This document shows, in pieces, positions 1 through 5,610 of a stretch of DNA of 6,424 nt (position 1 is the first letter of the stretch; every line of letters starts with the position of its first letter). The position numbers were made by a program, and so were the translations under genes. The notes beneath the pieces were generated by a model. The model searched no databases. It worked only from the letters and a program-made list of their open reading frames with translations, and had not been told where the DNA came from. Location of the stretch: NCBI GenBank assembly GCA_017961385.1, contig JAGCXJ010000085.1, positions 1 to 6,424 on the forward strand. The letters are read 5' to 3'. The stretch comes from Lachnospiraceae bacterium (GTDB lineage: Bacteria; Bacillota; Clostridia; Lachnospirales; Lachnospiraceae).

Positions 1-770
1 AATCGTTTCTTTACCTCATCTGCAACATAGTTAGCATCTTCTTCGTTGTCTCCATGGCTTATGAAGACAATGTCATTTTGATCTCTAAATGATCCCATGC
101 TCTTTTCCATCACATCAACCAGTGCATTAAGTGATTTCCTTCGGCCTCGAACATTGAACATATTTACCAGTTTTCCTTCATTATCAACATGTAGCACCGG
201 CTTCAGATTGATCATGCTACCGACAACAGCTGCAGTTTTAGAAAGTCTTCCACCTCTGTACAGGTGATCAAGGTCATCAACCGTGAATGAATGAACGGTG
301 TTATAACGGTACTTTTCAACCCACTCAGCAACTTCTTTTTTTGTTGCGCCCGCCTCTTTCATGCATACTGCTTTATATACCAGCAAACCTTGTCCGACAG
401 ATGCAGCAAGCGAATCTATAACAGTGATATGTACATCTTCCATCTCATCCATTATTTCCTGCGCTGCGATCATAAAGCTGTTGCAGGTTCCGCTAAGTCC
501 GGATGAAAAAGCAATGAAAAGGATATCTTTACAAATTTCTATTGCTTTAAGCATTCCCTGCTTGGCTTCCTGAGGGTTAACCTGCGAAGTAGTAGGCATG
601 CTTTTGTTTCTTAATTTTGTATAAAATGTTGCCGCAGCTTCATCATCGTCATTGTCATAAACTACACCGTCTATAGTATACTTGAGCGAGATGCAAGGTA
701 CGTTATGCTCTTTTAAATAACTCTTTGGCAGATCCGCCGATGAATCTGTCATAATAATATAATCTGACAT
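1..770 (-). CDS. DegV family fatty-acid-binding protein (3' end outside window)
   Basis: The reading frame begins at ATG 768-770 and stays open to the left edge, giving 256 complete codons. DegV proteins usually have about 280-290 residues, so roughly the last 30 are missing. Visible family features are the N-terminal TDSSADLP (residues 8-15), TTSQVNP (60-66), the lipid-contacting SSGLSGT (89-95), a DSLAAS segment near the middle, and DDLDHLYRGGRLS ending near residue 177, followed by INLKPVL. DegV proteins bind a long-chain fatty acid; in Firmicutes the related FakB subunits present fatty acid to the FakA kinase for phospholipid synthesis. No fakA is visible here, so the partner and exact role are unknown. 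The start is supported by AAGGGGA at 775-781, about five bases upstream. The gene has its own promoter and lies after the dUTPase terminator, so it is probably a separate transcription unit. The family call is firm; the physiological role is inference. Confidence 0.93.
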   Translation of the reverse strand, partial: MSDYIIMTDSSADLPKSYLKEHNVPCISLKYTIDGVVYDNDDDEAAATFYTKLRNKSMPTTSQVNPQEAKQGMLKAIEICKDILFIAFSSGLSGTCNSFMIAAQEIMDEMEDVHITVIDSLAASVGQGLLVYKAVCMKEAGATKKEVAEWVEKYRYNTVHSFTVDDLDHLYRGGRLSKTAAVVGSMINLKPVLHVDNEGKLVNMFNVRGRRKSLNALVDVMEKSMGSFRDQNDIVFISHGDNEEDANYVADEVKKR

Positions 771-811
771 ACAATCCCCTTAGTTGTTTTATCTTGTAGC
801 AAATCCTAACT

Positions 812-840
812 ATAATATCATCATTTATATAAATCGTCAA
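812..840 (-). promoter_or_regulatory. Sigma-A type promoter of the degV gene
   Basis: On the minus strand TTGACG (835-840) is followed after exactly 17 bases by TATTAT (812-817), close to the housekeeping consensus. The predicted start of transcription is near 805, giving a leader of about 35 bases. The spacer contains the perfect 12-base palindrome ATTTATATAAAT (823-834), which may be a protein site or simply AT-rich sequence. The 771-884 gap between the dUTPase and degV genes holds only this promoter, the ribosome-binding site and the dUTPase terminator. Confidence 0.7.
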
Positions 841-847
841 AGCACAC

Positions 848-878
848 AAAAAGAAGCAGAACTCAATCTGCTTCCTTT
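848..878 (-). terminator. Rho-independent terminator after the nrdD-nrdG-dut genes
   Basis: On the minus strand a stem of about ten pairs with core GAAGCAG/CTGCTTC (853-859 with 868-874), extended by one G-U and A-U pairs, closes an eight-base loop and is followed by a run of five T at 848-852. It begins a few bases after the dUTPase stop codon (885-887), where an operon end is expected, and just before the degV promoter. Confidence 0.85.
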
Positions 879-884
879 GAGATA

Positions 885-1397
885 TTAAGCATTTGTGCTA
901 CCAAAACCGCCGTTGCGTTCCTCGATGACATCATCATCAACAGTCGTACCAAATTCCATGAAGATTCCCTGAATGAAACCCGATCCTTTATCTACGGCAA
1001 GTTCCTTGCCTTCATTTGAATCATTGGTTATCTTTGCAAAGATATGACCTTCATTGTCAGAATAGAAATAATCGCTGTCTATTATTCCGACGGTATTGTT
1101 TAACTGCAGCCTGTATTTAAATCCAAGACCACTTCTCGGAAACAGGCATAATACCCATTCACTGTCCATCTTCGCTCTTATACCTGTAGGTATCTTAATG
1201 GTTTCTCCAGGCTTTAGATCAAACGAAAACGGAGCAAAGAAATCGTATCCAGCACTTCCTTTTGTTGCTCTCTTTGGCAATTTAATATCATCATACATTG
1301 CCTTTGCTTCGTCATCAGAGATATCTGGTTTGATATCGTTTAAACCAACCATAAACTCATCGAAGCTGACTTTGAAAAACTTAGCGATGCCTTTCAA
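885..1397 (-). CDS. dut: dUTP diphosphatase (dUTPase), TTG start
   Basis: The product is a 170-residue trimeric-type dUTPase, which hydrolyses dUTP to dUMP and pyrophosphate. This keeps uracil out of DNA and feeds thymidylate synthesis. The conserved motifs are in order: motif 1 GSAGYDFFA (47-55), motif 2 PRSGLG (87-92), motif 3 NTVGIIDSDY (101-110) with the probable catalytic Asp107 and substrate-contacting Tyr110, motif 4 GFIQGIF (140-146), and motif 5 RNGGFGST (161-168). Two points differ from the textbook enzyme. Motif 3 is followed by about five extra residues (YSDNE region), and motif 4 lacks the usual Arg of the DRIAQ form. An N-terminal extension of about 35 residues precedes motif 1. 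The start is TTG at 1395-1397: an in-frame stop (the nrdG TAG) lies 24 bases upstream, no ATG or GTG intervenes, and a strong GGGGAGG sits seven bases before it. It follows nrdG by 20 bases, so it is probably the last gene of the nrdDG operon. Confidence 0.93.
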   Translation of the reverse strand: MKGIAKFFKVSFDEFMVGLNDIKPDISDDEAKAMYDDIKLPKRATKGSAGYDFFAPFSFDLKPGETIKIPTGIRAKMDSEWVLCLFPRSGLGFKYRLQLNNTVGIIDSDYFYSDNEGHIFAKITNDSNEGKELAVDKGSGFIQGIFMEFGTTVDDDVIEERNGGFGSTNA

Positions 1398-1404
1398 TTG
1401 TCTA

Positions 1405-1411
1405 CCTCCCC
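1405..1411 (-). promoter_or_regulatory. Ribosome-binding site that fixes the TTG start of dut
   Basis: GGGGAGG on the minus strand lies seven bases before TTG 1395-1397. It is the strongest Shine-Dalgarno-like site near this gene. The first in-frame ATG is codon 16, well inside a conserved-looking N-terminus, so TTG is the better start. Confidence 0.8.
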
Positions 1412-1417
1412 TTTTTA

Positions 1418-1927
1418 CTAGCTATAATCTCCGCAATGAAGAACAGGTATCAGTTTGTCTGATTTTTCTAAAGTAGCCTGTACATCTATTACACGCTGAT
1501 TAGAACTTCCTTTCCATAGAAGTTTAGTATCTCGCTGTTCTTCGACATATTCACCATCGACAAGAACATCGATATTCTTCATCATCGGATAATGCCATAT
1601 CTCTTCCCACTTGTAACCTGTGTAAAGCCATATGGTCTTGTTAGGATATTTTTCTTTGATCTCTTCGGCAAGAGCACGAACATCAAGTCTGTTAGAACTA
1701 TGTAGCGGATCTCCTCCGGAAAAAGTTATTCCAGATATATATGAGCGATCAAGCTGATCGAAAATCTCCTGCTTAGCAGCTTCATCAAACAACAGTCCTC
1801 CATCGGGATCCCACGTGATCGGATTCTGACATCCCTTGCAACAATGCGAGCAGCCGGCTACCCACAGAACAACACGAAGTCCGTCGCCGTTAAGCATATC
1901 GTCCTTGGTAATATTGTGATATCTCAT
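1418..1927 (-). CDS. nrdG: Anaerobic ribonucleoside-triphosphate reductase activating protein
   Basis: This 169-residue radical SAM enzyme cleaves S-adenosylmethionine at a [4Fe-4S] cluster and abstracts hydrogen from the glycyl radical glycine of NrdD, switching the reductase on under anaerobic conditions. The cluster motif CX3CX2C is Cys26, Cys30 and Cys33 in CSHCCKGC; Cys29 is an additional, non-motif cysteine. The SAM-binding GGDP is at 70-73, within ITFSGGDPL. The N-terminal GDGLRVVLWVAGC segment is typical of NrdG, and the length is normal for Gram-positive members. The start ATG (1925-1927) lies two bases after the nrdD stop codon, with a weak AGGAAG 11 bases upstream inside the end of nrdD, so translational coupling to nrdD is likely. 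The adjacent nrdD partner makes the assignment secure. Confidence 0.97.
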   Translation of the reverse strand: MRYHNITKDDMLNGDGLRVVLWVAGCSHCCKGCQNPITWDPDGGLLFDEAAKQEIFDQLDRSYISGITFSGGDPLHSSNRLDVRALAEEIKEKYPNKTIWLYTGYKWEEIWHYPMMKNIDVLVDGEYVEEQRDTKLLWKGSSNQRVIDVQATLEKSDKLIPVLHCGDYS

Positions 1928-1929
1928 GG

Positions 1930-4122
1930 TTACATAGACTTCCTTTCTGCAATTTCTGCCATTTTTGCATCATTAAGCCTTGTGTCACCATGAACACGTG
2001 AATATGATAGATATCCGTTCATACGATCTATCTTAGTAAGATTCCGGCTTCCGCACTTAGGACATACATCCATCTCAAGTTCCTGATGTCCGCAGTCATC
2101 ACAGTATGCAAGCGAAAGATTTACGCCTTCGTAGAAGCCCATTTCCATAGCTCTTCTGATCAGTGTTTTTACAGCTTCGATATTGTAATCGATAGGATAT
2201 TTAACATACTGTATCTTTCCACCGTTACACATTTCCCAGAAACGATATTCTGTATCCTGCTTCTCTATAGGCGTAATATCTTCAGAAACATGACAATGGA
2301 AGCTGTTAGAAACATATTCCCTGTCTGAAACGCCTTCTATGATACCGTATTTCTTCCTGAATTGCTGAACCTGAAGACCGCAAAGATTCTCTGCCGGAGT
2401 ACCGTATATTGCATATAGATGTCCGTCTTCTTCCTTGAATTCATTAACCTTTTTGTTAATATGGTCAAGAACTTCAAGCGCAAACTGTCCGTCTTCCACT
2501 AAAGATTTTCCGTTATAGAGCATCTGCAGTTCATTGAAAGCTGTTATACCGAAGCTTGCTGTTGCTGCTTTGAGCAAAGGCTTGATCTTGTCTGTCAGTT
2601 TTAAATGGCCACCTAAGAAACCGCCTTCGCAATAAGCAAGAGGGTTAGTACTTGCACGCATCTCGCCAAGATATGCATATGTTCTGATATGCAGCTGTCT
2701 GATCAGATTCAGATAATAATCGAGTACTTCATAAAAATCCTTGCTCTCGTGTCTTGCCTTTGCAAGGATCATAGGAAGATGTAGTGAGACTGCGCCAATA
2801 TTGAATCTGCCGACAAATACAGGCACATCATCATCATCTGCAGGATGCATGCCACCGCGCTCATACCATGGTGAAAGGAAAGCTCTGCAACCCATGGGCG
2901 AGATGATCTTTCCATACCTTTTATACATAGATGCGATATATCCCTTGCCCGTTAAAGAAAGCCAATCGGGATACATGGTCTTTGCTGAACATTTAACGCC
3001 TGCTTCAAATACATCTTCAAGCTCACAGCCTGGACCGTGAAGCTTTTCGTCATATAGGAATACGATTTTAGGGAACAGAACGGGCTTCTTGCATTCTTTC
3101 TTTCCCTGACCGCGTCTGCGAACATTGAGCATACAGATCGTTGCAAGCTTCGCAAATCTTCCTGTTCCTGTTCCTGCTGTAACGGTTATGAATGGATAAT
3201 CGCCTCTTGAACTTGCTACTGTATTGAATTTATATTCCCAGCCCTGGAATCCCTGTTCCATATCACGGACTACATCTGCATAAGCCTCTGCTTCAGCAGT
3301 TTCCCTATCGATTCCGAGTTTCATATATTTATCGGTATACTTCTTATATGATTTCTCTGCATAAGGCTCGAGAATATTATCAACACTGGGTACTGTAAAT
3401 CCGCCGTACTGCTGGCTGGCAGCACTTAAGACTATATCACCTATTACATCAAAAGCAGTATCTACTGTCTTGGGTTCGTTATACCAGATGTTACCCATTT
3501 CGAAACCGCCCTTTAAGACATTTTCAACGTCAAAGAGACAGCAGTTCATGGTATCTCTTCTTGCGCTCATATCATGAACATAGATATATCCGTCTCTGCA
3601 TGCCTGAATTTCCTCGGTCGTCAGGAAAAACTTCTGATATAATTCCTTATTTAGCTGATTGAATATGAGTGAACGCTTTGTAGAAACCAAAGCAGAATCT
3701 GTGTTGGAGTTTTCCTTGTCACCGACATACATGATGGACTGGCTCTTTTTGTATACATCATCCAGCATGCGTACAAAATCCTGCTTATAGTTACGATAGT
3801 CTCTGTAGGACTTGGCAACTATAGGTTTAACCTGTTCCAGTGCACTCTCAACGATATTATGCATAACCGGGATAGGAATCTCGTCAGCCTCGAGTTCATC
3901 AACTTTGTCACAGACATACTGGCATATCTGCCCCTTTTCCTCTTCGGAAAACTTTGTTAATGCTCTGTAGGCACTTTTCCCTACAGCATTAACGACTTTC
4001 TGGACGTTAAATTCTTCATAGCTTCCGTCATTTTTGATGACAACAACATGGCGTTTGGGCATATATTTTTCGCCGTAATAGTTGTCGTCCAATTCTTTAA
4101 CAGATTCCACCACTACACTCAT
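1930..4122 (-). CDS. nrdD: Class III anaerobic ribonucleoside-triphosphate reductase
   Basis: The enzyme reduces ribonucleoside triphosphates to deoxyribonucleotides with a glycyl radical and works only without oxygen. Using ATG 4120-4122 as start it has 730 residues. An N-terminal ATP-cone (about 24-115, beginning RHVVVIKNDGS) is the allosteric activity site. The catalytic barrel follows, with NCC at 193-195 and MGCRAFL at 410-416, whose Cys412 is probably the thiyl radical cysteine. Near the C-terminus four cysteines (674, 677, 687, 690; CX2C...CX2C) form the zinc site, followed by the glycyl radical loop RMNGY with Gly703. The frame extends 13 codons further upstream to a TTG, but GAGGAG lies six bases before the 4122 ATG and the extension has no such site, so I reject it. 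The gene has its own promoter with NrdR-like sites and is followed closely by nrdG, its activase. All key residues are present and I see no damage. Confidence 0.97.
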   Translation of the reverse strand: MSVVVESVKELDDNYYGEKYMPKRHVVVIKNDGSYEEFNVQKVVNAVGKSAYRALTKFSEEEKGQICQYVCDKVDELEADEIPIPVMHNIVESALEQVKPIVAKSYRDYRNYKQDFVRMLDDVYKKSQSIMYVGDKENSNTDSALVSTKRSLIFNQLNKELYQKFFLTTEEIQACRDGYIYVHDMSARRDTMNCCLFDVENVLKGGFEMGNIWYNEPKTVDTAFDVIGDIVLSAASQQYGGFTVPSVDNILEPYAEKSYKKYTDKYMKLGIDRETAEAEAYADVVRDMEQGFQGWEYKFNTVASSRGDYPFITVTAGTGTGRFAKLATICMLNVRRRGQGKKECKKPVLFPKIVFLYDEKLHGPGCELEDVFEAGVKCSAKTMYPDWLSLTGKGYIASMYKRYGKIISPMGCRAFLSPWYERGGMHPADDDDVPVFVGRFNIGAVSLHLPMILAKARHESKDFYEVLDYYLNLIRQLHIRTYAYLGEMRASTNPLAYCEGGFLGGHLKLTDKIKPLLKAATASFGITAFNELQMLYNGKSLVEDGQFALEVLDHINKKVNEFKEEDGHLYAIYGTPAENLCGLQVQQFRKKYGIIEGVSDREYVSNSFHCHVSEDITPIEKQDTEYRFWEMCNGGKIQYVKYPIDYNIEAVKTLIRRAMEMGFYEGVNLSLAYCDDCGHQELEMDVCPKCGSRNLTKIDRMNGYLSYSRVHGDTRLNDAKMAEIAERKSM

Positions 4123-4128
4123 TTCTTT

Positions 4129-4134
4129 CTCCTC
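4129..4134 (-). promoter_or_regulatory. Ribosome-binding site that decides the nrdD start
   Basis: GAGGAG on the minus strand lies six bases before ATG 4120-4122. It favours this start over the in-frame TTG at 4159-4161 and over the downstream in-frame ATG at codon 21. Confidence 0.85.
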
Positions 4135-4193
4135 ACAAAAAACGCAAATCAAGCCGAACAAAGTACATCATATAGTTGACATCTTTGTCTGGC

Positions 4194-4209
4194 TGTCTAT
4201 ATCTTGTAT
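4194..4209 (-). promoter_or_regulatory. Candidate NrdR box 2
   Basis: The minus strand reads ATACAAGATATAGACA. The core CAAGATATAG matches 9 of 10 positions of CWATATATWG. It covers the predicted transcription start and lies 30 bases from box 1, measured core to core. Known NrdR pairs are typically about 31-32 bases apart, so the spacing is slightly short but still near three helical turns. The outer bases match poorly. Confidence 0.42.
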
Positions 4210-4212
4210 CAC

Positions 4213-4242
4213 ATTATAGAATACTCCTACATATTGTGTCAA
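4213..4242 (-). promoter_or_regulatory. Consensus sigma-A promoter of nrdD-nrdG-dut
   Basis: On the minus strand a perfect TTGACA (4237-4242) and a perfect TATAAT (4213-4218) are separated by 18 bases. Transcription should start near 4206, giving a leader of about 84 bases before nrdD. The -10 element contains the stop codon of the upstream WYL reading frame, and the -35 element lies within that frame. NrdR-like boxes and an inverted repeat overlap the promoter. A near-perfect promoter for a reductase operon implies that a repressor sets its activity. Confidence 0.82.
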
Positions 4243-5302
4243 CGAATTTGAATTGACATAATGTACAAAAAAAAGAGATGATTTTTGTCATCTCTTTCAG
4301 AAAAAACGATTTGTATTTCTTTTGTTTAGCCATAATCGACTCTAAAAATGCCGAGTAAGAATCCCTGACATCCTTAGGAGAATCGATGATTACTGTCCCG
4401 CCAAGCGAGGTTATCCATCCGAAAAACTGGTTTGATACCGCAACGCTTGTTCTCACAAGACAATCATCTTTATCTTCTCTGATGTTTATATCAGTACCAA
4501 ATCTATCAATAAGTATTCCAATCGATTCTTTATGTACCCGCATCACTATGGTTTTTACTTCACCGCCATACATGCCGAAAGATCGATTTGCATAACTGGC
4601 AACATCAAATCTATCGAACAGATCATTTCCTTGTCTAGATTCATTCAGAAGGCTTACATCTTTTATTTTATCAACTCTGTAATGCTTTATCTTTTGAGAT
4701 TTTGAATCATAGGCGATCATGTAATAATTCTCATCTTTAAAGGTAAGAGCAAACGGGCTGACGATATATAACTGACCCTCGTGTCTTGCAACTTTTTCTT
4801 TTTGAGGTGTCCATTCCAGATATTTAAAGGAAATCTGTTTATTGTTTTGCAAAGCAGTGTATATATCATTGACAACATAATATATGCTTTCATTATCAGT
4901 TTTGACTCTGTTTTGAACAAAGATATCTCTTTTTAGTTGGGCTTCGTCAAATTCGGAAACCATATCCTCGAGTTTTGCTATGAGTTCACGGCTTTTTTTA
5001 ACTGTAATGAACTTGGATGCCTGGATACTGTCTACGAGCAGTTTCAGCTCAGAAAGCTCAAAATGTCTGCTTGCCATATAATATCCGCCATCCTTCTTGG
5101 ATTTATTGGCAACTATATCATATCCGAACTCAATCAGTTGAGCTATATCATCATAGATGCTCTTTCGTTCAGCTCCTATCTCGTATTTGGCAAGTTCATC
5201 TATCAGCTGTTTTGTGCTCATTGGATGATCTTCGTCAGTCTTTTTTTCAAGAATCTTTACAATGTATAGAAGTTTTAACTTTTGATTTATCCCTTTTGCC
5301 AT
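4214..5302 (-). CDS. WYL-domain helix-turn-helix transcriptional regulator
   Basis: The frame encodes 362 residues. An N-terminal winged helix-turn-helix of DeoR/HTH_11 type (about 8-65, with STKQLIDEL and the recognition-like RKSIYDDIAQL) binds DNA. A WYL ligand-sensing domain follows (about 145-215), with YYMIAYD (193-199) in place of the name-giving Trp-Tyr-Leu and the usual downstream YRVDKI (208-213). A C-terminal WCX-like extension ends with FFGWITSLGG (293-302). WYL regulators sense nucleotides or nucleic acid in several known cases; the ligand here is unknown. The start ATG 5300-5302 has GAGG five bases upstream. The tail is odd: after residue 334 it reads through a perfect terminator hairpin and the -35 element of the nrdD promoter, stopping within its -10. 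One fewer T in the run at 4301-4306 would stop translation at TGA 4297-4299 after 334 residues, a more usual length. The domain call is firm; the true C-terminus is uncertain. Confidence 0.9.
   Translation of the reverse strand: MAKGINQKLKLLYIVKILEKKTDEDHPMSTKQLIDELAKYEIGAERKSIYDDIAQLIEFGYDIVANKSKKDGGYYMASRHFELSELKLLVDSIQASKFITVKKSRELIAKLEDMVSEFDEAQLKRDIFVQNRVKTDNESIYYVVNDIYTALQNNKQISFKYLEWTPQKEKVARHEGQLYIVSPFALTFKDENYYMIAYDSKSQKIKHYRVDKIKDVSLLNESRQGNDLFDRFDVASYANRSFGMYGGEVKTIVMRVHKESIGILIDRFGTDINIREDKDDCLVRTSVAVSNQFFGWITSLGGTVIIDSPKDVRDSYSAFLESIMAKQKKYKSFFLKEMTKIISFFCTLCQFKFVDTICRSIL
4224..4239 (-). promoter_or_regulatory. Candidate NrdR box 1
   Basis: The minus strand reads ACACAATATGTAGGAG. 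Its ten-base core CAATATGTAG matches 9 of 10 positions of the NrdR core CWATATATWG, and the left half ACACAATAT matches the full palindromic consensus exactly. It begins in the -35 element and fills most of the promoter spacer, so bound protein would block RNA polymerase. The right half is weak. NrdR is the ATP/dATP-sensing repressor of ribonucleotide reductase genes; its gene is not in this window. Confidence 0.5.
4233..4262. repeat. Inverted repeat around the nrdD -35 element
   Basis: Arms ATTGTGTCAA (4233-4242) and TTGACATAAT (4253-4262) are complementary at 9 of 10 positions and separated by ten bases. The left arm contains the -35 hexamer of the nrdD promoter. The size and placement suit a dimeric repressor operator. 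The WYL regulator encoded just upstream is one possible ligand, by proximity only. The repeat also lies between the WYL terminator and the nrdD promoter. Confidence 0.45.
4267..4297 (-). terminator. Rho-independent terminator of the WYL regulator gene
   Basis: On the minus strand AAAGAGATGA (4288-4297) pairs perfectly with TCATCTCTTT (4272-4281) around a six-base loop, and the T run continues to eight bases down to 4267. The hairpin lies inside the WYL reading frame as it stands in this sequence. On the plus strand there is no useful T run, so it acts for minus-strand transcripts only. Confidence 0.8.
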
Positions 5303-5322
5303 GACATCCTCACGATGATTCT

Positions 5323-5352
5323 AAAAAAGACGTTCGTTTTGAACGTCTTTTT
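5323..5352 (-). terminator. Strong hairpin terminator after the small membrane protein gene
   Basis: A perfect 12-pair stem (5324-5335 with 5341-5352, core GACGTTC/GAACGTC) closes a five-base loop and ends in a run of six T on the minus strand. It begins three bases after the stop codon of the upstream small gene. The plus strand also has T bases after the stem, so it could work in both directions. Only 20 bases separate it from the WYL start codon, and no good separate WYL promoter is visible. Confidence 0.85.
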
Positions 5353-5355
5353 AAA

Positions 5356-5547
5356 CTATGCTATATTTTCCTTGCTAACAGCATTAGCTTCAAGGTTTTT
5401 AGCGGAATTCTCTATTTCTTCCTTTTTGTTCTTATTCTTTCTTACTCTGATTCCGGCAAATACGGCTATAACAATAAGTGCTCCAAAGACTAGAAAAAGA
5501 ACTAGATATGATAAAAATGCATTAGTAAACAATATAAGATTATTCAT
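5356..5547 (-). CDS. Small single-pass membrane protein, function unknown
   Basis: The product is a 63-residue protein that I cannot assign to a named family. Residues about 10-33 form one hydrophobic segment (SYLVLFLVFGALIVIAVFAG). It is followed by the strongly basic RVRKNKNKK (34-42) and a charged, Glu/Asn/Ala-rich tail. The basic block after the segment predicts the N-terminus outside and the C-terminus in the cytoplasm, with the segment as an uncleaved anchor. I chose ATG 5545-5547 because AAGGAG lies seven bases upstream; the frame extends 13 codons further to 5586, but that stretch overlaps the probable promoter and leader. The gene has its own promoter and a terminator three bases after its stop, so it looks like a genuine single-gene unit and not a chance frame. 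A link to the neighbouring regulator or RNase H is not shown by the sequence. Confidence 0.78.
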   Translation of the reverse strand: MNNLILFTNAFLSYLVLFLVFGALIVIAVFAGIRVRKNKNKKEEIENSAKNLEANAVSKENIA

Positions 5548-5554
5548 ACTGATA

Positions 5555-5560
5555 CTCCTT
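5555..5560 (-). promoter_or_regulatory. Ribosome-binding site of the small membrane protein
   Basis: AAGGAG on the minus strand is seven bases before ATG 5545-5547. It supports the 63-residue form over the longer frame and is good evidence that the small gene is translated. Confidence 0.8.
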
Positions 5561-5576
5561 ATTTGAGATGTAATAT

Positions 5577-5605
5577 ATAATAACATTTCAAGTCATTTTT
5601 TTCAA
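5577..5605 (-). promoter_or_regulatory. Promoter of the small membrane protein gene
   Basis: On the minus strand TTGAAA (5600-5605) is followed after 17 bases by TATTAT (5577-5582), with a predicted start near 5570 and a short leader of about 23 bases. It lies in the 63-base gap after rnhA. I see no terminator for rnhA in this gap, so some read-through from rnhA is also possible. Confidence 0.62.
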
Positions 5606-5610
5606 TATTA

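Noticed and set aside
291..573. Plus-strand open frames of about 70 codons
   Set aside because: They lie opposite the conserved DegV coding sequence, have no ribosome-binding site, and show no recognisable motif.
823..834. Palindrome ATTTATATAAAT in the degV promoter as an operator
   Set aside because: It is made only of A and T in an AT-rich spacer, and no second copy or adjacent regulator supports it.
4123..4161. Thirteen-codon N-terminal extension of NrdD from a TTG
   Set aside because: The extension lacks a ribosome-binding site, and GAGGAG stands six bases before the ATG at 4120-4122, inside the extension itself.
4133..4171. Possible 12-codon leader peptide upstream of nrdD (two adjacent ATG, stop TGA overlapping the nrdD ribosome-binding site)
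   Set aside because: It has no ribosome-binding site and no attenuator-like codon runs or competing hairpins; a short open frame of this size is expected by chance.
4176..4203. Plus-strand promoter-like TTGACA with a TATATC-like -10
   Set aside because: No plus-strand gene follows, and the -10 match is poor. The region is the nrdD leader on the other strand.
4123..4206. Riboswitch in the nrdD leader
   Set aside because: About 84 bases is too short for a cobalamin-type element, and I found no conserved aptamer motif or terminator/antiterminator pair.
5017..5304. Plus-strand open frames opposite the WYL regulator gene
   Set aside because: They are antisense to a clear protein family and have no domain, promoter or ribosome-binding site of their own.
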